This document shows positions 40,168 through 48,766 of a DNA stretch of 64,000 nt, piece by piece. How positions within the stretch are numbered: position 1 is the first letter of the stretch; the number at the start of each line of letters is the position of its first letter. Position numbers and translations under genes: made by a program. The notes under the pieces are model-generated. The model was given only the letters and a program-made list of their open reading frames with translations, was not told the origin of the DNA and did not search any database. Source of the DNA: Trebonia sp963774945 (lineage in GTDB: Bacteria > Actinomycetota > Actinomycetes > Streptosporangiales > Streptosporangiaceae); contig CAVZHA010000015.1 in assembly GCA_963774945.1 (NCBI GenBank), forward strand, positions 1,426,001-1,490,000, read 5' to 3'.

Positions 40168-42030
40168 TTACCGCCCGACGGCGTAGCCCTGCATCCCGCG
40201 GGGGTTGGCGGCGGCGTAGAGCAGGCCGTTCCTGCGGGCGACGGCGCTGATCCGGCCGAGCGACCACGGCGGCTGGACGTGCACGTCGTGACCGCGCCGC
40301 CGCAGGTCGTCGACCGCGGTCGCTCCGATGCGCTCCTCGACGTCCAATCGCAGCGGGTACGACTCGCGCGGGTAGAACGACGAAGGCAGGTGCGCGGAAT
40401 GGAAGGCCGGGAAGTCGATTGCCTGCTGCAGGTTCAGGCCGAAGACGGCGTGGTTGAGGAAGAAGTGCAGCGTCCACTGGTCCTGCTGGTCCCCGCCGGG
40501 CGTGCCGAACGCCAGGTAGGGCTCCCCGTCCCGCAGCGCCAGGGTCGGCGTCAGCGTGGTCCTCGGCCGCTTGCCGGGCGCGATCGTGGCAGGCAGCCCG
40601 GGTGTGAGCGTGAACATCTGCCCGCGCGTCCCCAGGCAGAACCCCAGCGCCGGGATGACCGGGGAGGACTGCAGCCAGCCGCCGGAGGGGGTGGCGCTGA
40701 CCACGTTGCCCCACCGGTCGGCGACGTCGAGATGACAGGTGTCGCCGCGCTTGGCCTGTGGCTGCGCCTGGGCCGCCCGGCCGAGCGGCTCGCCGGTGGC
40801 GGGGTCGATCCCCGGGTCGCCGGTCCCCCGCTGGCGGCGGCGTTGGTCGCCAAAGTCAAATTCTGAGGTGTCGAACGGTCCGCGGGCGAAGTCCGGCAGC
40901 TCAATGTCCCTGCCGCCGGGCCGGCCGGGTCGGAACTCGGCGCTGGCCGTATCGGTGATGAGCCGGCGTCGCTCGTCGTTGTAGCTCGTTGAGAGCAGGT
41001 CCGTCAGCGGCACGTCGGTGAAGTTCGGGTCTCCGTACCACGCCTCCCGGTCGGCGAAGGCGAGCTTCGCCGCCTCGATGGCGAGGTGGACGAACTCGGC
41101 GCTGCCCGGCTCCAGGCCGGGCGACTGCAAGTCGAAGCCCTTGAGCAGGGCGAGCTGCTGCAGAAAGACCGGACCTTGACCCCAGGGGCCGGTCTTGCAG
41201 ACGGTCAGCCCGGCGTAGTCGTAGCTGACCGGCGCCTCCAGGCGGGCGTGCCAGGTGGCCAGATCGTGGCCGGTGAGCAGGCCGCGGTGCGGTTGGCCGG
41301 TGACGTCCATCACCTCGGTGGCCGCGAACTTGCCGATCTCCTCGGCCACGAACCCGTCGTACCAGGCCTGCCTGGCCGCCTCGATCTGCTCATCGCGGTC
41401 AGCGCTGGCCGCCTCCGCCTCGGCCAGGATGCGCTGGTAGGTGGCGGCCAGCGCGGGGTTGGCGAACCGGGTGCCGGGCGCGGGCACGCCGCCGCCGGGC
41501 AGGTAGACCTCGGCCGAGGTGTGCCAGTGCTCGCGGAAGAGCTCGGCCACGCTCGCGATCGACCAGCTGATCGCGGGGACCAGGGGGTAGCCCGCCTGCG
41601 CGTACCCGATCGCGTAGCCGAGCACGTCGCGCAGCGGCAGCGTGCCGTACTCGCGCAGCAGCAGCAGCCAGCCGCCGAACGCGCCGGGCACGCACGCGGC
41701 CAGCAGCCCGCTGCCCGGCACCAGGTCGAGCCCGAGCCCGGTGTACGCGTCGACGGTGGCGGCGGCCGGGGCAGTGCCCTGCCCGCAGACCACGAACGTC
41801 TCGCCCCGCCGAGCGTCGTGCCCGATGACCGGGACCTCGCCGCCCGGCCCGTTCAGGTGCGGCTCCACCACCTGCAGCACGAACCCGGCGGCGACGGCCG
41901 CGTCGAACGCGTTGCCGCCGCGCTCGAGGACGGCCATCCCGGCCGCCGACGCCAGCCAGTGGGTGGACGCGACCATCCCGAACGTCCCCGCGAGCTCCGG
42001 CCGAGTGGTGAAATCCGAAATTGAGGCCAT
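40168..42030 (-). CDS. ggt: Gamma-glutamyltransferase family protein
   Basis: A 620-aa Ntn-hydrolase. N-terminal MVASTHWLASAAGMAVLERGGNAFDAAVAAGFVLQVVEPH. The autocleavage/catalytic Thr lies in KRGDTCHLDVADRWGNVVSATPSGG, and LTPTLALRDGEPYLAFGTPGGDQQDQ follows. No signal peptide is evident, so it is probably cytoplasmic. The loop before the catalytic Thr is unusually long (about 50 residues, GPFDTSEFDFGDQRRRQRG) and contains copy e of the dispersed motif. Start 42030 is preferred; 42039 is an alternative. Confidence 0.92.
   Translation of the reverse strand: MASISDFTTRPELAGTFGMVASTHWLASAAGMAVLERGGNAFDAAVAAGFVLQVVEPHLNGPGGEVPVIGHDARRGETFVVCGQGTAPAAATVDAYTGLGLDLVPGSGLLAACVPGAFGGWLLLLREYGTLPLRDVLGYAIGYAQAGYPLVPAISWSIASVAELFREHWHTSAEVYLPGGGVPAPGTRFANPALAATYQRILAEAEAASADRDEQIEAARQAWYDGFVAEEIGKFAATEVMDVTGQPHRGLLTGHDLATWHARLEAPVSYDYAGLTVCKTGPWGQGPVFLQQLALLKGFDLQSPGLEPGSAEFVHLAIEAAKLAFADREAWYGDPNFTDVPLTDLLSTSYNDERRRLITDTASAEFRPGRPGGRDIELPDFARGPFDTSEFDFGDQRRRQRGTGDPGIDPATGEPLGRAAQAQPQAKRGDTCHLDVADRWGNVVSATPSGGWLQSSPVIPALGFCLGTRGQMFTLTPGLPATIAPGKRPRTTLTPTLALRDGEPYLAFGTPGGDQQDQWTLHFFLNHAVFGLNLQQAIDFPAFHSAHLPSSFYPRESYPLRLDVEERIGATAVDDLRRRGHDVHVQPPWSLGRISAVARRNGLLYAAANPRGMQGYAVGR
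40858..40881 (+). repeat. Dispersed bipartite motif, copy e
   Basis: AAATTCT, 6 nt, TCGAACGGTCC on plus, inside ggt on the antisense strand. It encodes the GPFDTSEFDF part of a variable loop. Confidence 0.75.
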
Positions 42031-42083
42031 AACCGCCATCCAACCGCATTCGTATCGGCCGTGGGAGCTACGGGGCCACTCGG

Positions 42084-42181
42084 GATCGGGCCCCGGGGGC
42101 CACGGGCCCGTTACGGATCGGGCCCCGGGGGCCACGGGCCCGTTGTCGATCGGGCCCTGGGGGCCACGGGCCCGGTAGAGG
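42084..42181. repeat. 32-bp tandem repeat, three copies
   Basis: Units start at 42084, 42116 and 42148 with GATCGGGCCCCGGGGGCCA. Each contains GGGCCC-type palindromes. They lie between divergent ggt and the DUF885 gene, in the shared promoter region. Confidence 0.85.
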
Positions 42182-42291
42182 TGGCCCGGTGGGCCACAAG
42201 GCTAATACGGGTGCGCTCGGGAGTCGGAGCTGGGGCTTCGGCGGCAGAAGCGAGCGGGAAACGGACGGGTCGCACGGTAACGTCTGTGGGC

Positions 42292-43824
42292 ATGGATGAG
42301 CTTGATTCACGGGTGCGGGCGATCTGCGATCTCAACGTCGCGGAGGCGCGGGAGTACAGCGGCAGGCACGAGTACGACGGGGTACCGCAGGATCTCTCGC
42401 CCGACGGCGTGGCCGCCGGGCTGTCCCGGCTGACGTCGGCCCGGCAGTCCGGCGCGGTGCAGGAAGACCCGCATGACGAGGCGCACCTGAGCGCGTTCGA
42501 GCAACTGCAGCAGGTGGTCTACGGCGACCTTGAGCTGCACCGGAGCAACCCGATCTACCACCTCGGCGAGCTCGACCTGGCCTGCTATGACAAGGACTAC
42601 GCGCCCGAGGCGGAGCGCTACGCCGCCCGCGCCGCCCACCTGGCCGCCTGGCCCGCCGTCATCGACGCGGCGGTCGCCGCGCTCGACGCGATTCCCGCCC
42701 CGATCGCGGACTCGCTGCTCGGCGCCGTCGGCGGGCTGGCGGCCGGCATCCCGGCCGACGCCGACCCGGCCGCGCGGGAGGCGGCGCTGGCCGCGCACGC
42801 GCGGCTGGTCGCCCACGTGCAGCGGGCGGCCGAGTCGGGGCCGGCCGACGCCGCGCTCGGGCCGGGCGCGCTGGCCGCGCTGCTGTCGTCGGCCGAGGCG
42901 ATCGACGTCGACCTGGCCGCCCTCGCCGTCCGGGCCGACGCAGAACGGGACCGGCTGATGGACCGGCTGGCGGAGTCGGCCGCCGCCATCGACAGCGGCC
43001 GCGATCCCCTTGACCTGGCGCGCGAGCTGGTTAAGGACCACCCCGACCGGGCGGGCGTGATCGAGACGGCCACCTACTGGACCGAGCGGGCGCTCGCGTT
43101 CACCCGCGAGCGGGACCTGGTCCCGGTGCACGACGGCGTCTGCCTGGTGGGCGAGTCGCCGGAGTCGCGCCGCTGGGCGATGGCGATGATCTCGACCAAC
43201 GCGCCGGCCGAGCGCGACGCGCCGTCCTGGTACTGGATCACCCCGCCGGACGAGTCGTGGCCGCAGGAGCAGGCCGAGGAGTGGCTCGAGGTGTTCAGCG
43301 CCGCCACCCTGCCGGCCATCACCGTGCACGAGGTCGCGCCGGGGCACTTCTCGCACCACCAGGCGCTGCGCCGGACCCGCGGCGACGTCCGGCGGACCTT
43401 GTTCTCGAGCGCCTTCGTCGAGGGCTGGGCGCACTACGCCGAGGAGCTCTGCGTCGAGGAGGGGTTCCTGGCCGACGACCCCAGGTTCGCGTTCGGCGTC
43501 TGGCTCGAGGCTCTGGTCCGGGTGACCAGGCTGGCCTGCGCGCTCGGCGTGCACACGGCGGGCATGACCGTGCAGGAGGCGGCCGCGCGGTTCGAGGCCG
43601 ACACCCACCTGGCCGGCCCGGCGGCGCTCTCCGAGGCCAGGCGGGCGACCTTCGACCCGACCTACGGCCGCTACACCTGGGGAAAGCTGGAGATCATGGC
43701 GCTGCGCGACCGGGCCAGGGCGGCCTGGGGGGCGGACTTCACGCTCAAGCGCTTCCACACCGCGTTGATGGACCTGGGCTCCCCGCCGCTGGGCCTGATC
43801 GGAACCGCGATCGACCAGGGGTAG
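42292..43824 (+). CDS. DUF885 family protein (putative metallopeptidase)
   Basis: About 510 aa. The DUF885 hallmark is ITVHEVAPGHFSHHQALRRTRG near residue 345, with a zinc-site-like HExxxGH, followed by SSAFVEGWAHYAEELCVEEG and the C-terminal PTYGRYTWGKLEIMALR. ATG 42292 begins the conserved region (MDELDSRVRAICDLNV). The same frame continues upstream through the 32-bp repeats, which I treat as non-coding. Cytoplasmic. Peptidase activity is a family-level expectation, not shown. Confidence 0.88.
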   Translation: MDELDSRVRAICDLNVAEAREYSGRHEYDGVPQDLSPDGVAAGLSRLTSARQSGAVQEDPHDEAHLSAFEQLQQVVYGDLELHRSNPIYHLGELDLACYDKDYAPEAERYAARAAHLAAWPAVIDAAVAALDAIPAPIADSLLGAVGGLAAGIPADADPAAREAALAAHARLVAHVQRAAESGPADAALGPGALAALLSSAEAIDVDLAALAVRADAERDRLMDRLAESAAAIDSGRDPLDLARELVKDHPDRAGVIETATYWTERALAFTRERDLVPVHDGVCLVGESPESRRWAMAMISTNAPAERDAPSWYWITPPDESWPQEQAEEWLEVFSAATLPAITVHEVAPGHFSHHQALRRTRGDVRRTLFSSAFVEGWAHYAEELCVEEGFLADDPRFAFGVWLEALVRVTRLACALGVHTAGMTVQEAAARFEADTHLAGPAALSEARRATFDPTYGRYTWGKLEIMALRDRARAAWGADFTLKRFHTALMDLGSPPLGLIGTAIDQG

Positions 43825-43825
43825 A

Positions 43826-44323
43826 TTGTTTCGCGTGCTGAGGTTTAACCGAGTCATCGGGTTGGTAGGCGTCGCCGCGGCGATCGCGGTCGCAAGCGCG
43901 GGGTGCTCCGCCCCGCTTAATCACGCGGGCGGCCCGGGCATCGTGACCAACGGCGCGTACGTCGAGCAGCCGGCCGCGGCGGGCCAGACCACGGTCGGCT
44001 ACCTCGACATCCGCAACAACGGCTCAGCCGACGAGCTGATCTCGGTGTCCACCAGTGTGGGCGGCACGGTCGAGCTGCGGGCGCCGGTCACCAAGGACGT
44101 CTCGCCGGTCGTCATGCACACGGTGAAGGACATCCCGATCCCGGCCGACTCGACCACCCAGCTGATCCCGAACAGCTACCACCTGCTGATCACCAACCCG
44201 GGCCCGATGCACGACGGCAAGGACATCTACCTCACGCTCACGTTCGCGGACGGGCTCACGATGAAGGTCATCGCCCTGGTCACCAACCCGCAGAACGGCG
44301 GCTCGAGCTACTTCCTCAACTGA
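43826..44323 (+). CDS. Lipoprotein with PCuAC-like copper chaperone domain
   Basis: A 165-aa lipoprotein: hydrophobic signal, then lipobox VASAGCSA. The PCuAC-like beta-sandwich includes TVGYLDIRNNGSADELI, VVMHTVKDIPIPADSTTQLIPNSYHLLITN and LTLTFADGLTMKV. The MH and YHLL positions keep part of the copper-ligand pattern H(M)...HxM, but the second Met is replaced, so copper binding is uncertain. TTG 43826 has GGGG five nt upstream; GTG 43835 is an alternative. It begins one base after the DUF885 stop. Confidence 0.78.
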   Translation: MFRVLRFNRVIGLVGVAAAIAVASAGCSAPLNHAGGPGIVTNGAYVEQPAAAGQTTVGYLDIRNNGSADELISVSTSVGGTVELRAPVTKDVSPVVMHTVKDIPIPADSTTQLIPNSYHLLITNPGPMHDGKDIYLTLTFADGLTMKVIALVTNPQNGGSSYFLN

Positions 44324-44373
44324 GGCGCCGGTCGCGGCGGGGCGCTGGCGCGCGGCGGGCCGCCCGGACCGGG

Positions 44374-45246
44374 CTAGCCCGGCCGACGGGTCAGCGGCAG
44401 CTGGGCTCGGGTCTGCTCGTCGGCCGGGGTGTAGACGGTGAGCAGGGCCTCGGGCAAGGCCGGGATCTCGAGCTCGGTCGAGGTGAACGTGACCGGGCCC
44501 GCCTGCGGGTGAACGAACGTGAGGGTACGGGTCTGCGGGCCGGCCACCTCGTGCCTGGCCCACAGGCCGGCGAACTCCTGGCTGAGGCCGGAGAGGCGGC
44601 GGATGTCCTCCTCCCACTCCGGGTCGCCGACGTGCCTCGCGTACGCCGCCCGCATCCGCGCCACGAGGTATGACATCTCCCGCTCGTACTGCGGGAACTT
44701 CCCGCGCGCGCTCGGCTCGGTGATGCAGCACCACAGGGTGTTCTTATGAATGCAGGGCATCGCGTGCCAGTCCCAGAACAGGTCCTCGGACGCCCCGTTC
44801 GACAGCAGGATGTCGAACCGGCTGTTGGTCAGCAGGGCCGGCAGCGGGTCGAGCGAGCCGATGATCTCGCGGACCTCGGCCGGGATCGGGCCGCGGGCGG
44901 CGCCGGCCAGCAGCGGCGCCGCCTCGGCGAGCCAGTACAGATGCTCGCGCTCGGCCCGGTCCAGTCGCAGCGTCCGTGCCAGCGCGTCAAGCACCTGCGT
45001 GCTCGCGTTGATCTCACGGCCCTGCTCGAGCCAGGTGTACCAGGTGACGCCGATGCCCGCGAGCAGCGCCAGCTCCTCACGGCGCAGCCCCGGCGTACGC
45101 CGCCGGGAGCCGTCGGGCAGGCCGAAGTCCGCAGGCGACAGCTGCGCGCGCCGTGCCTTGAGGAACTTCCCCAGCTCCGCGCGCCGCCGATCCTGCGTGA
45201 TCTCGCAGGCCTGAGCCCGCGCTTGCCTGGACTCGTAGGCAACCAT
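44374..45246 (-). CDS. XRE-family regulator with MmyB-like domain
   Basis: A 290-aa protein. HTH near residues 20-90: FLKARRAQLSPADFGLP, TPGLRREELALLAGIGVTWYTWLEQGR. The MmyB-like ligand domain follows: NGASEDLFWDWHAMPCIHKNTLWCCIT, YLVARMRAAYARHVGDPEWEEDI, FVHPQAGPVTFTSTELEIPALPEALLTVYTP. This is a common actinomycete architecture, often controlling an adjacent oxidoreductase; no such partner is adjacent here. Convergent with the PCuAC-like gene. Confidence 0.92.
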   Translation of the reverse strand: MVAYESRQARAQACEITQDRRRAELGKFLKARRAQLSPADFGLPDGSRRRTPGLRREELALLAGIGVTWYTWLEQGREINASTQVLDALARTLRLDRAEREHLYWLAEAAPLLAGAARGPIPAEVREIIGSLDPLPALLTNSRFDILLSNGASEDLFWDWHAMPCIHKNTLWCCITEPSARGKFPQYEREMSYLVARMRAAYARHVGDPEWEEDIRRLSGLSQEFAGLWARHEVAGPQTRTLTFVHPQAGPVTFTSTELEIPALPEALLTVYTPADEQTRAQLPLTRRPG

Positions 45247-45482
45247 GACGCTTCCCCTCGTCCGATGTTGGCTCCCACGGTAACGACCACCACTGACATT
45301 CGGTGCCGTCCGCTCCGGTCGCTGCTGAGGGTTTGGCTAGCTGACGCCGGCCGGGCGCTCAGCATCATCGGCTGTCATGGGTTGCGCGGCGAGGTTCAGC
45401 GCGGTTGTGCTGGGGATCACTTGCTTGCGCGATTTTCGCGATATATCGTGGATCTCAATATCGCCTCTGGCTGGGGGAAGCT

Positions 45483-46049
45483 GTGACTTCGGGATTTGAG
45501 ATGCGGGTCGGGGACGCCGAGCGTGAGGCCGCCGCGGCTGAGGTGCGGGAGCACTTCGCCAGCGGGCGGCTGACCCAGGACGAGCTCAATCAGCGGCTTG
45601 ACCAGACCTTCGCCGCCAAGACGCGCGCGGACCTGAACGCGGTCTTCACCGACCTGCCGTCCGCGGGCTGGCGGGACGCGACCGCCGGCGGCGCCAGGCC
45701 CGCCGCGGGCGGCTACGGAGGGCGGACGCCGATCGGGCGGCCCGGGCAGCAGTGGACCGACTGGGGCGCCGGCAACGACGGCCGCTCGGACGACGGGGCC
45801 GACGGGTCGTTCGGCAACGGCGGTCCCGGCTTCGGCGCGAGGCGCGCGGTCGGGGCCGGCATCACCTCGTTCATGCTGCTGGCGGCGTTCCTGCTGTTCG
45901 GCATCGTCGGGATATTCGGGATCGGGAGCGGGCGGCCGCTCGCCGTCGTGCTGCTGTTCGCCGCGTTCGCGATGCTGCGACGGCTGCTCTTCCTCATTTT
46001 CGGCTGGCGCCGCGGCGGCGGCCGAGGCCCGCGGCGACGCCGCCGGTAG
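45483..46049 (+). CDS. DUF1707 (SHOCT-like) membrane protein 1
   Basis: A 188-aa protein. N-terminal DUF1707: MRVGDAEREAAAAEVREHFASGRLTQDELNQRLDQTFAAKTRADLNAVFTDLP. Then a Gly/Asp-rich linker and two membrane helices (FMLLAAFLLFGIVGIFGI, AVVLLFAAFAMLRRLLFLIFG), ending in a basic tail. GTG 45483 with GGGGGAAG upstream. Paralogous to the next gene. Confidence 0.88.
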   Translation: MTSGFEMRVGDAEREAAAAEVREHFASGRLTQDELNQRLDQTFAAKTRADLNAVFTDLPSAGWRDATAGGARPAAGGYGGRTPIGRPGQQWTDWGAGNDGRSDDGADGSFGNGGPGFGARRAVGAGITSFMLLAAFLLFGIVGIFGIGSGRPLAVVLLFAAFAMLRRLLFLIFGWRRGGGRGPRRRRR

Positions 46050-46148
46050 GTCGCTCGCCCGGCCGTCCACGTGGCCGGTGTTCCCTCGGCCGCCGCCGGC
46101 GACTTATCGTGGAGGGGACCGAACTTCCGAGCGAACACGGAAGGGACG

Positions 46149-46766
46149 ATGGCGATGCGTTATTACGCTCCCCTCCCTGGTGGCGGCGACCCGTTGTGGC
46201 CACGAGGTCCGCATGTGATGCGGATCGGGGACGCGGAACGCGACGCGGCTGCGGCGGATCTTGGCGAGCACTTCACTGCTGGCCGGCTGAACCTCGAGGA
46301 GCTGCACGAACGTCTCGAGGCGGTGTTCGCGGCGAAGACGTTCGGTCAGCTCGCGCGGATTATGTCCGATCTGCCCGGGCCGGGACGGCTGCCCGGGCTC
46401 GCCCGGCTCTCCCGCTATCCGGCGACGCCGGGAATGCCCGCCCAGCCGTGGATGCCGGCCCCGGCGACCGGCTCCCGATGGGCCGGCGAGTGGAACGCAG
46501 GGATGCGCGGCTCGGCCATGGGCTCGGCCAGGGCCGGGTTCCAGCCCGGCTTTCAGCCGAGGTTCCAGCCCGGCTTCCAGGACCGGCCGGGCGCGAGCTA
46601 CCGGACCCGCGATGTGCAGTACCGGCCGTCGCCGGCCGACCGGGCGGGCAAGTTCGCCGCCCTGTCGCTGCTGATTCTGGCCATGCTGATCTGGCTGTTC
46701 ACCGCTCTGCTGTTCGCCCGGCACGGCGCTCCAGCGGTCGGCCCGATGATCCCGCCCGGCCGGTAG
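46149..46766 (+). CDS. DUF1707 membrane protein 2
   Basis: A 205-aa protein. VMRIGDAERDAAAADLGEHFTAGRLNLEELHERLEAVFAAKTFGQLARIMSDLPG is the DUF1707 domain. A linker with a FQPGFQPRFQPGF repeat and one C-terminal helix (FAALSLLILAMLIWLFTALLFA) follow. ATG 46149 with GGAAGGGA upstream. Its 3' end overlaps the long C-terminal frame of the convergent clamp gene. Confidence 0.87.
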   Translation: MAMRYYAPLPGGGDPLWPRGPHVMRIGDAERDAAAADLGEHFTAGRLNLEELHERLEAVFAAKTFGQLARIMSDLPGPGRLPGLARLSRYPATPGMPAQPWMPAPATGSRWAGEWNAGMRGSAMGSARAGFQPGFQPRFQPGFQDRPGASYRTRDVQYRPSPADRAGKFAALSLLILAMLIWLFTALLFARHGAPAVGPMIPPGR

Positions 46767-48139
46767 CCGCCGGGCGCTGCGTCCCTTGCATCGCTCACGC
46801 GCCCGGCGCGCACGCGCAAGGCGGATAACTGGACGCGCTGCGGGACGACCAGATAGCGGAAGTCGGCCTCGGCGCCCTTCTGCTCGTCGGTGTCCTGATC
46901 CGGCTGGCGGGTGATCACGGCGGGCTTGCTCGGGCTGGTGAACCAGAGCCGCACCCGCCCGCCGACCGGTCCGCGCTCGGCCGGTCCTGCGGGCGCCGCA
47001 GCCGACGGGCCGGAGGCCGACGGGCCGGCCGCCGCGGCGGGCGTGACCGGCGGGGTGGCGGTCGCCGCGATGACGCCGTCCAGCAGGTAGTGCGGGCTGA
47101 AGGCGATCACCGGCTCGTCGCCGGCGAAGTCGGCCGGCACCGTCTCCCTGGCCCGGGCCTGGCCCTGCGTCGCGGCCCCGACCGTGACCCGACCGGGCGC
47201 GAACGTGAGCTGCACCGGGGTGCCGCGCTCGGCGACCAGCGCGACCCGCCGGACGGCCTCCGCGAAGGCCTCGGCCGGGAGATCGGCGGTGCAGCCGAAC
47301 TCGTCGGGGAAGCGCGACCGGTACCGGACGAACTCCCCCGCCAGCAGCCGCGCGGTCAGCCGCCGCTCGCCCGCGTCGAAGCCGATCATGGCCTCGGACG
47401 CCCCGCCGCCGGCGGCGGACGTGCCGGCGGCCCGGTCGCCGTCCGGCCTGAGCATGATCGCGACCTCGGTCCCGGCGCTCATCATCTTGGCGGCGTCGCT
47501 CAGCGTTCTGGCCGGCACCAGCAGCGAGACCCGGCCGGCGTCGCCGAAGCCGGGCGCCGGATGCCAGCCAAGCTCCCGGACCGCGAGCCGGTAGCGGTCG
47601 GTGGCGGCGAGCGTCATCGTCTCCCCGGCCAGCTCGACGTTGACCGCGGTGAGCATCGGCAGCGTGTCGTCGCGGCTGGCGGCCGGCGTCACCTGGCCGA
47701 TCGCGGCGGCGAGGGCGCCGCCGTCGGCCGTGCCCGCCAGCTGCGGTAGCTCCGGCAGCTCGGGGTACTCGGCCGACGGCAGGCTGGCCACCGCGAACGA
47801 CGCCTCGCCGCAGGTCACGGAGATGCCGTCGGGGTCTTCGCCGAACTCGACGGGCTGAGCGGGCAGGCTGCGGACGATCTCGACCAGCAGCCTGCCCGGG
47901 ACCAGGAAGACGCCCGGCTCGGCGACCTCGGCGCGCACCCGCATCCGGGCCGACACCTCATAGTCGAAGCAGGACGCGGTGAGCCACCCCGGACCGTTCG
48001 ATCCAGACTGATTTTGATCTTCTCGCTCGGCGCGTAGCAGCAGGCCAGCAAGCACCGGCACCACCGGCCGGGTCGGCAGGGCCCTCGCCACCCAGGTCAC
48101 GGCCTCGGCGAGCGCGTCGCGCTGCACTGTGAACCTCAT
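46598..48139 (-). CDS. DNA polymerase III beta-clamp (DnaN) family protein
   Basis: ATG 48137-48139 with GAGGGA upstream: MRFTVQRDALAEAVTWVARALPTRPVVPVLAGLLL. Three clamp domains: DYEVSARMRVRAEVAEPGVFLVPGRLLVEIVRSLP, TLPMLTAVNVELAGETMTLAATDRYRLAVREL and AEAVRRVALVAERGTPVQLTF ... FRYLVVP. The context is not an oriC region, so this is probably an extra paralogue. It has insertions relative to standard DnaN: EREDQNQSGSNGPG (copy f of the dispersed motif) and an Ala/Pro/Ser stretch in domain 3. The frame runs about 80 codons past the normal FRYLVVP-x-RL end (near 46830), overlapping the convergent DUF1707 gene; the real stop may be lost or hidden by an indel. Confidence 0.85.
   Translation of the reverse strand: MRFTVQRDALAEAVTWVARALPTRPVVPVLAGLLLRAEREDQNQSGSNGPGWLTASCFDYEVSARMRVRAEVAEPGVFLVPGRLLVEIVRSLPAQPVEFGEDPDGISVTCGEASFAVASLPSAEYPELPELPQLAGTADGGALAAAIGQVTPAASRDDTLPMLTAVNVELAGETMTLAATDRYRLAVRELGWHPAPGFGDAGRVSLLVPARTLSDAAKMMSAGTEVAIMLRPDGDRAAGTSAAGGGASEAMIGFDAGERRLTARLLAGEFVRYRSRFPDEFGCTADLPAEAFAEAVRRVALVAERGTPVQLTFAPGRVTVGAATQGQARARETVPADFAGDEPVIAFSPHYLLDGVIAATATPPVTPAAAAGPSASGPSAAAPAGPAERGPVGGRVRLWFTSPSKPAVITRQPDQDTDEQKGAEADFRYLVVPQRVQLSALRVRAGRVSDARDAAPGGYRPGGIIGPTAGAPCRANSRAVNSQISMARISSDRAANLPARSAGDGRYCTSRVR
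47991..48015 (-). repeat. Dispersed bipartite motif, copy f
   Basis: Minus strand: AAAATCA, 7 nt, TCGAACGGTCC. Inside the clamp gene on the coding strand, adding about ten residues between beta-strands of domain 1. Confidence 0.85.
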
Positions 48140-48401
48140 GCCGTGTCCCTCGCGCTCATGCTGATTCCGCCCTCTGTCGGCTGTGCGTCGCCCGGCTGTG
48201 CATCGCCCGGTCATGGTCTGTCGGGGAATCCTGCCACGACCCACCGACATTCCGGACCATTTGACCGGCGCGCCCGGCCGCCCGCGCCCAACCTGCCCTG
48301 GGCCAAGTCAACTACGCCAACGACGCCACCGCGACCGATCGATGGCGTAGCCAACAGGTCCAGACGTGGTGAGGGCGTGGGGGGTCGCGCGAGCTCGCCC
48401 G

Positions 48402-48740
48402 GAACCTGTCGCTGGCGTAGCCGACAGGTCCCGAGGTGGCGAGGGTGTGGGGGCGTCGCGCGAGCTCGCCCGGAACCTGTCGCTGGCGTAGCCGACAGGT
48501 CCGGAGGTGGCGAGGGCGTGGGGGCGTCGCGTGAACTCGCCCGGAACCTGTCGCTGGCGTAGCCGACAGGGTGCCGGGCCTGTCGCCTACGCCAGAGACA
48601 CCAATAGAGGCGGTCGCTGGCGTAGGTGACATGACGCCCAACCTGTCGCTGGCGTAGCTGACAGGTCCGGAGGTGGCGCGAGGGGTGGTGATGTTGCCCG
48701 GGTGGGCCCCCGAACCTGTCGCTGGCGTGGCCGGCAGGGT
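48402..48740. repeat. 71-bp tandem repeat with REP-like hairpins, locus 2
   Basis: Three near-identical 71-bp units begin at 48402, 48473 and 48544. Each contains a hairpin with CCTGTCG/CGACAGG arms around a GGCGTAG loop. Further single units start near 48639 and 48711. The 47-nt conserved hairpin at 48580-48632 is the reverse of that at 7545-7597. Nothing else is supported in 48140-48766 apart from the clamp promoter. Confidence 0.9.
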
Positions 48741-48766
48741 CCGGGGGCCGGGCGGAAGGCGCGGGG

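Noticed and set aside
42061..42291. N-terminal extension of the DUF885 protein through the 32-bp repeats
   Set aside because: Repeat-derived residues; the conserved region starts at the ATG at 42292.
44378..44391. CCGGGCTAGCCCGG palindrome at the XRE gene end
   Set aside because: Short and GC-only; may aid termination but too common in such DNA to call.
48312..48641. Minus-strand open frame in the 71-bp repeats
   Set aside because: Encoded entirely by hairpin repeats shared with another intergenic locus; not a protein.
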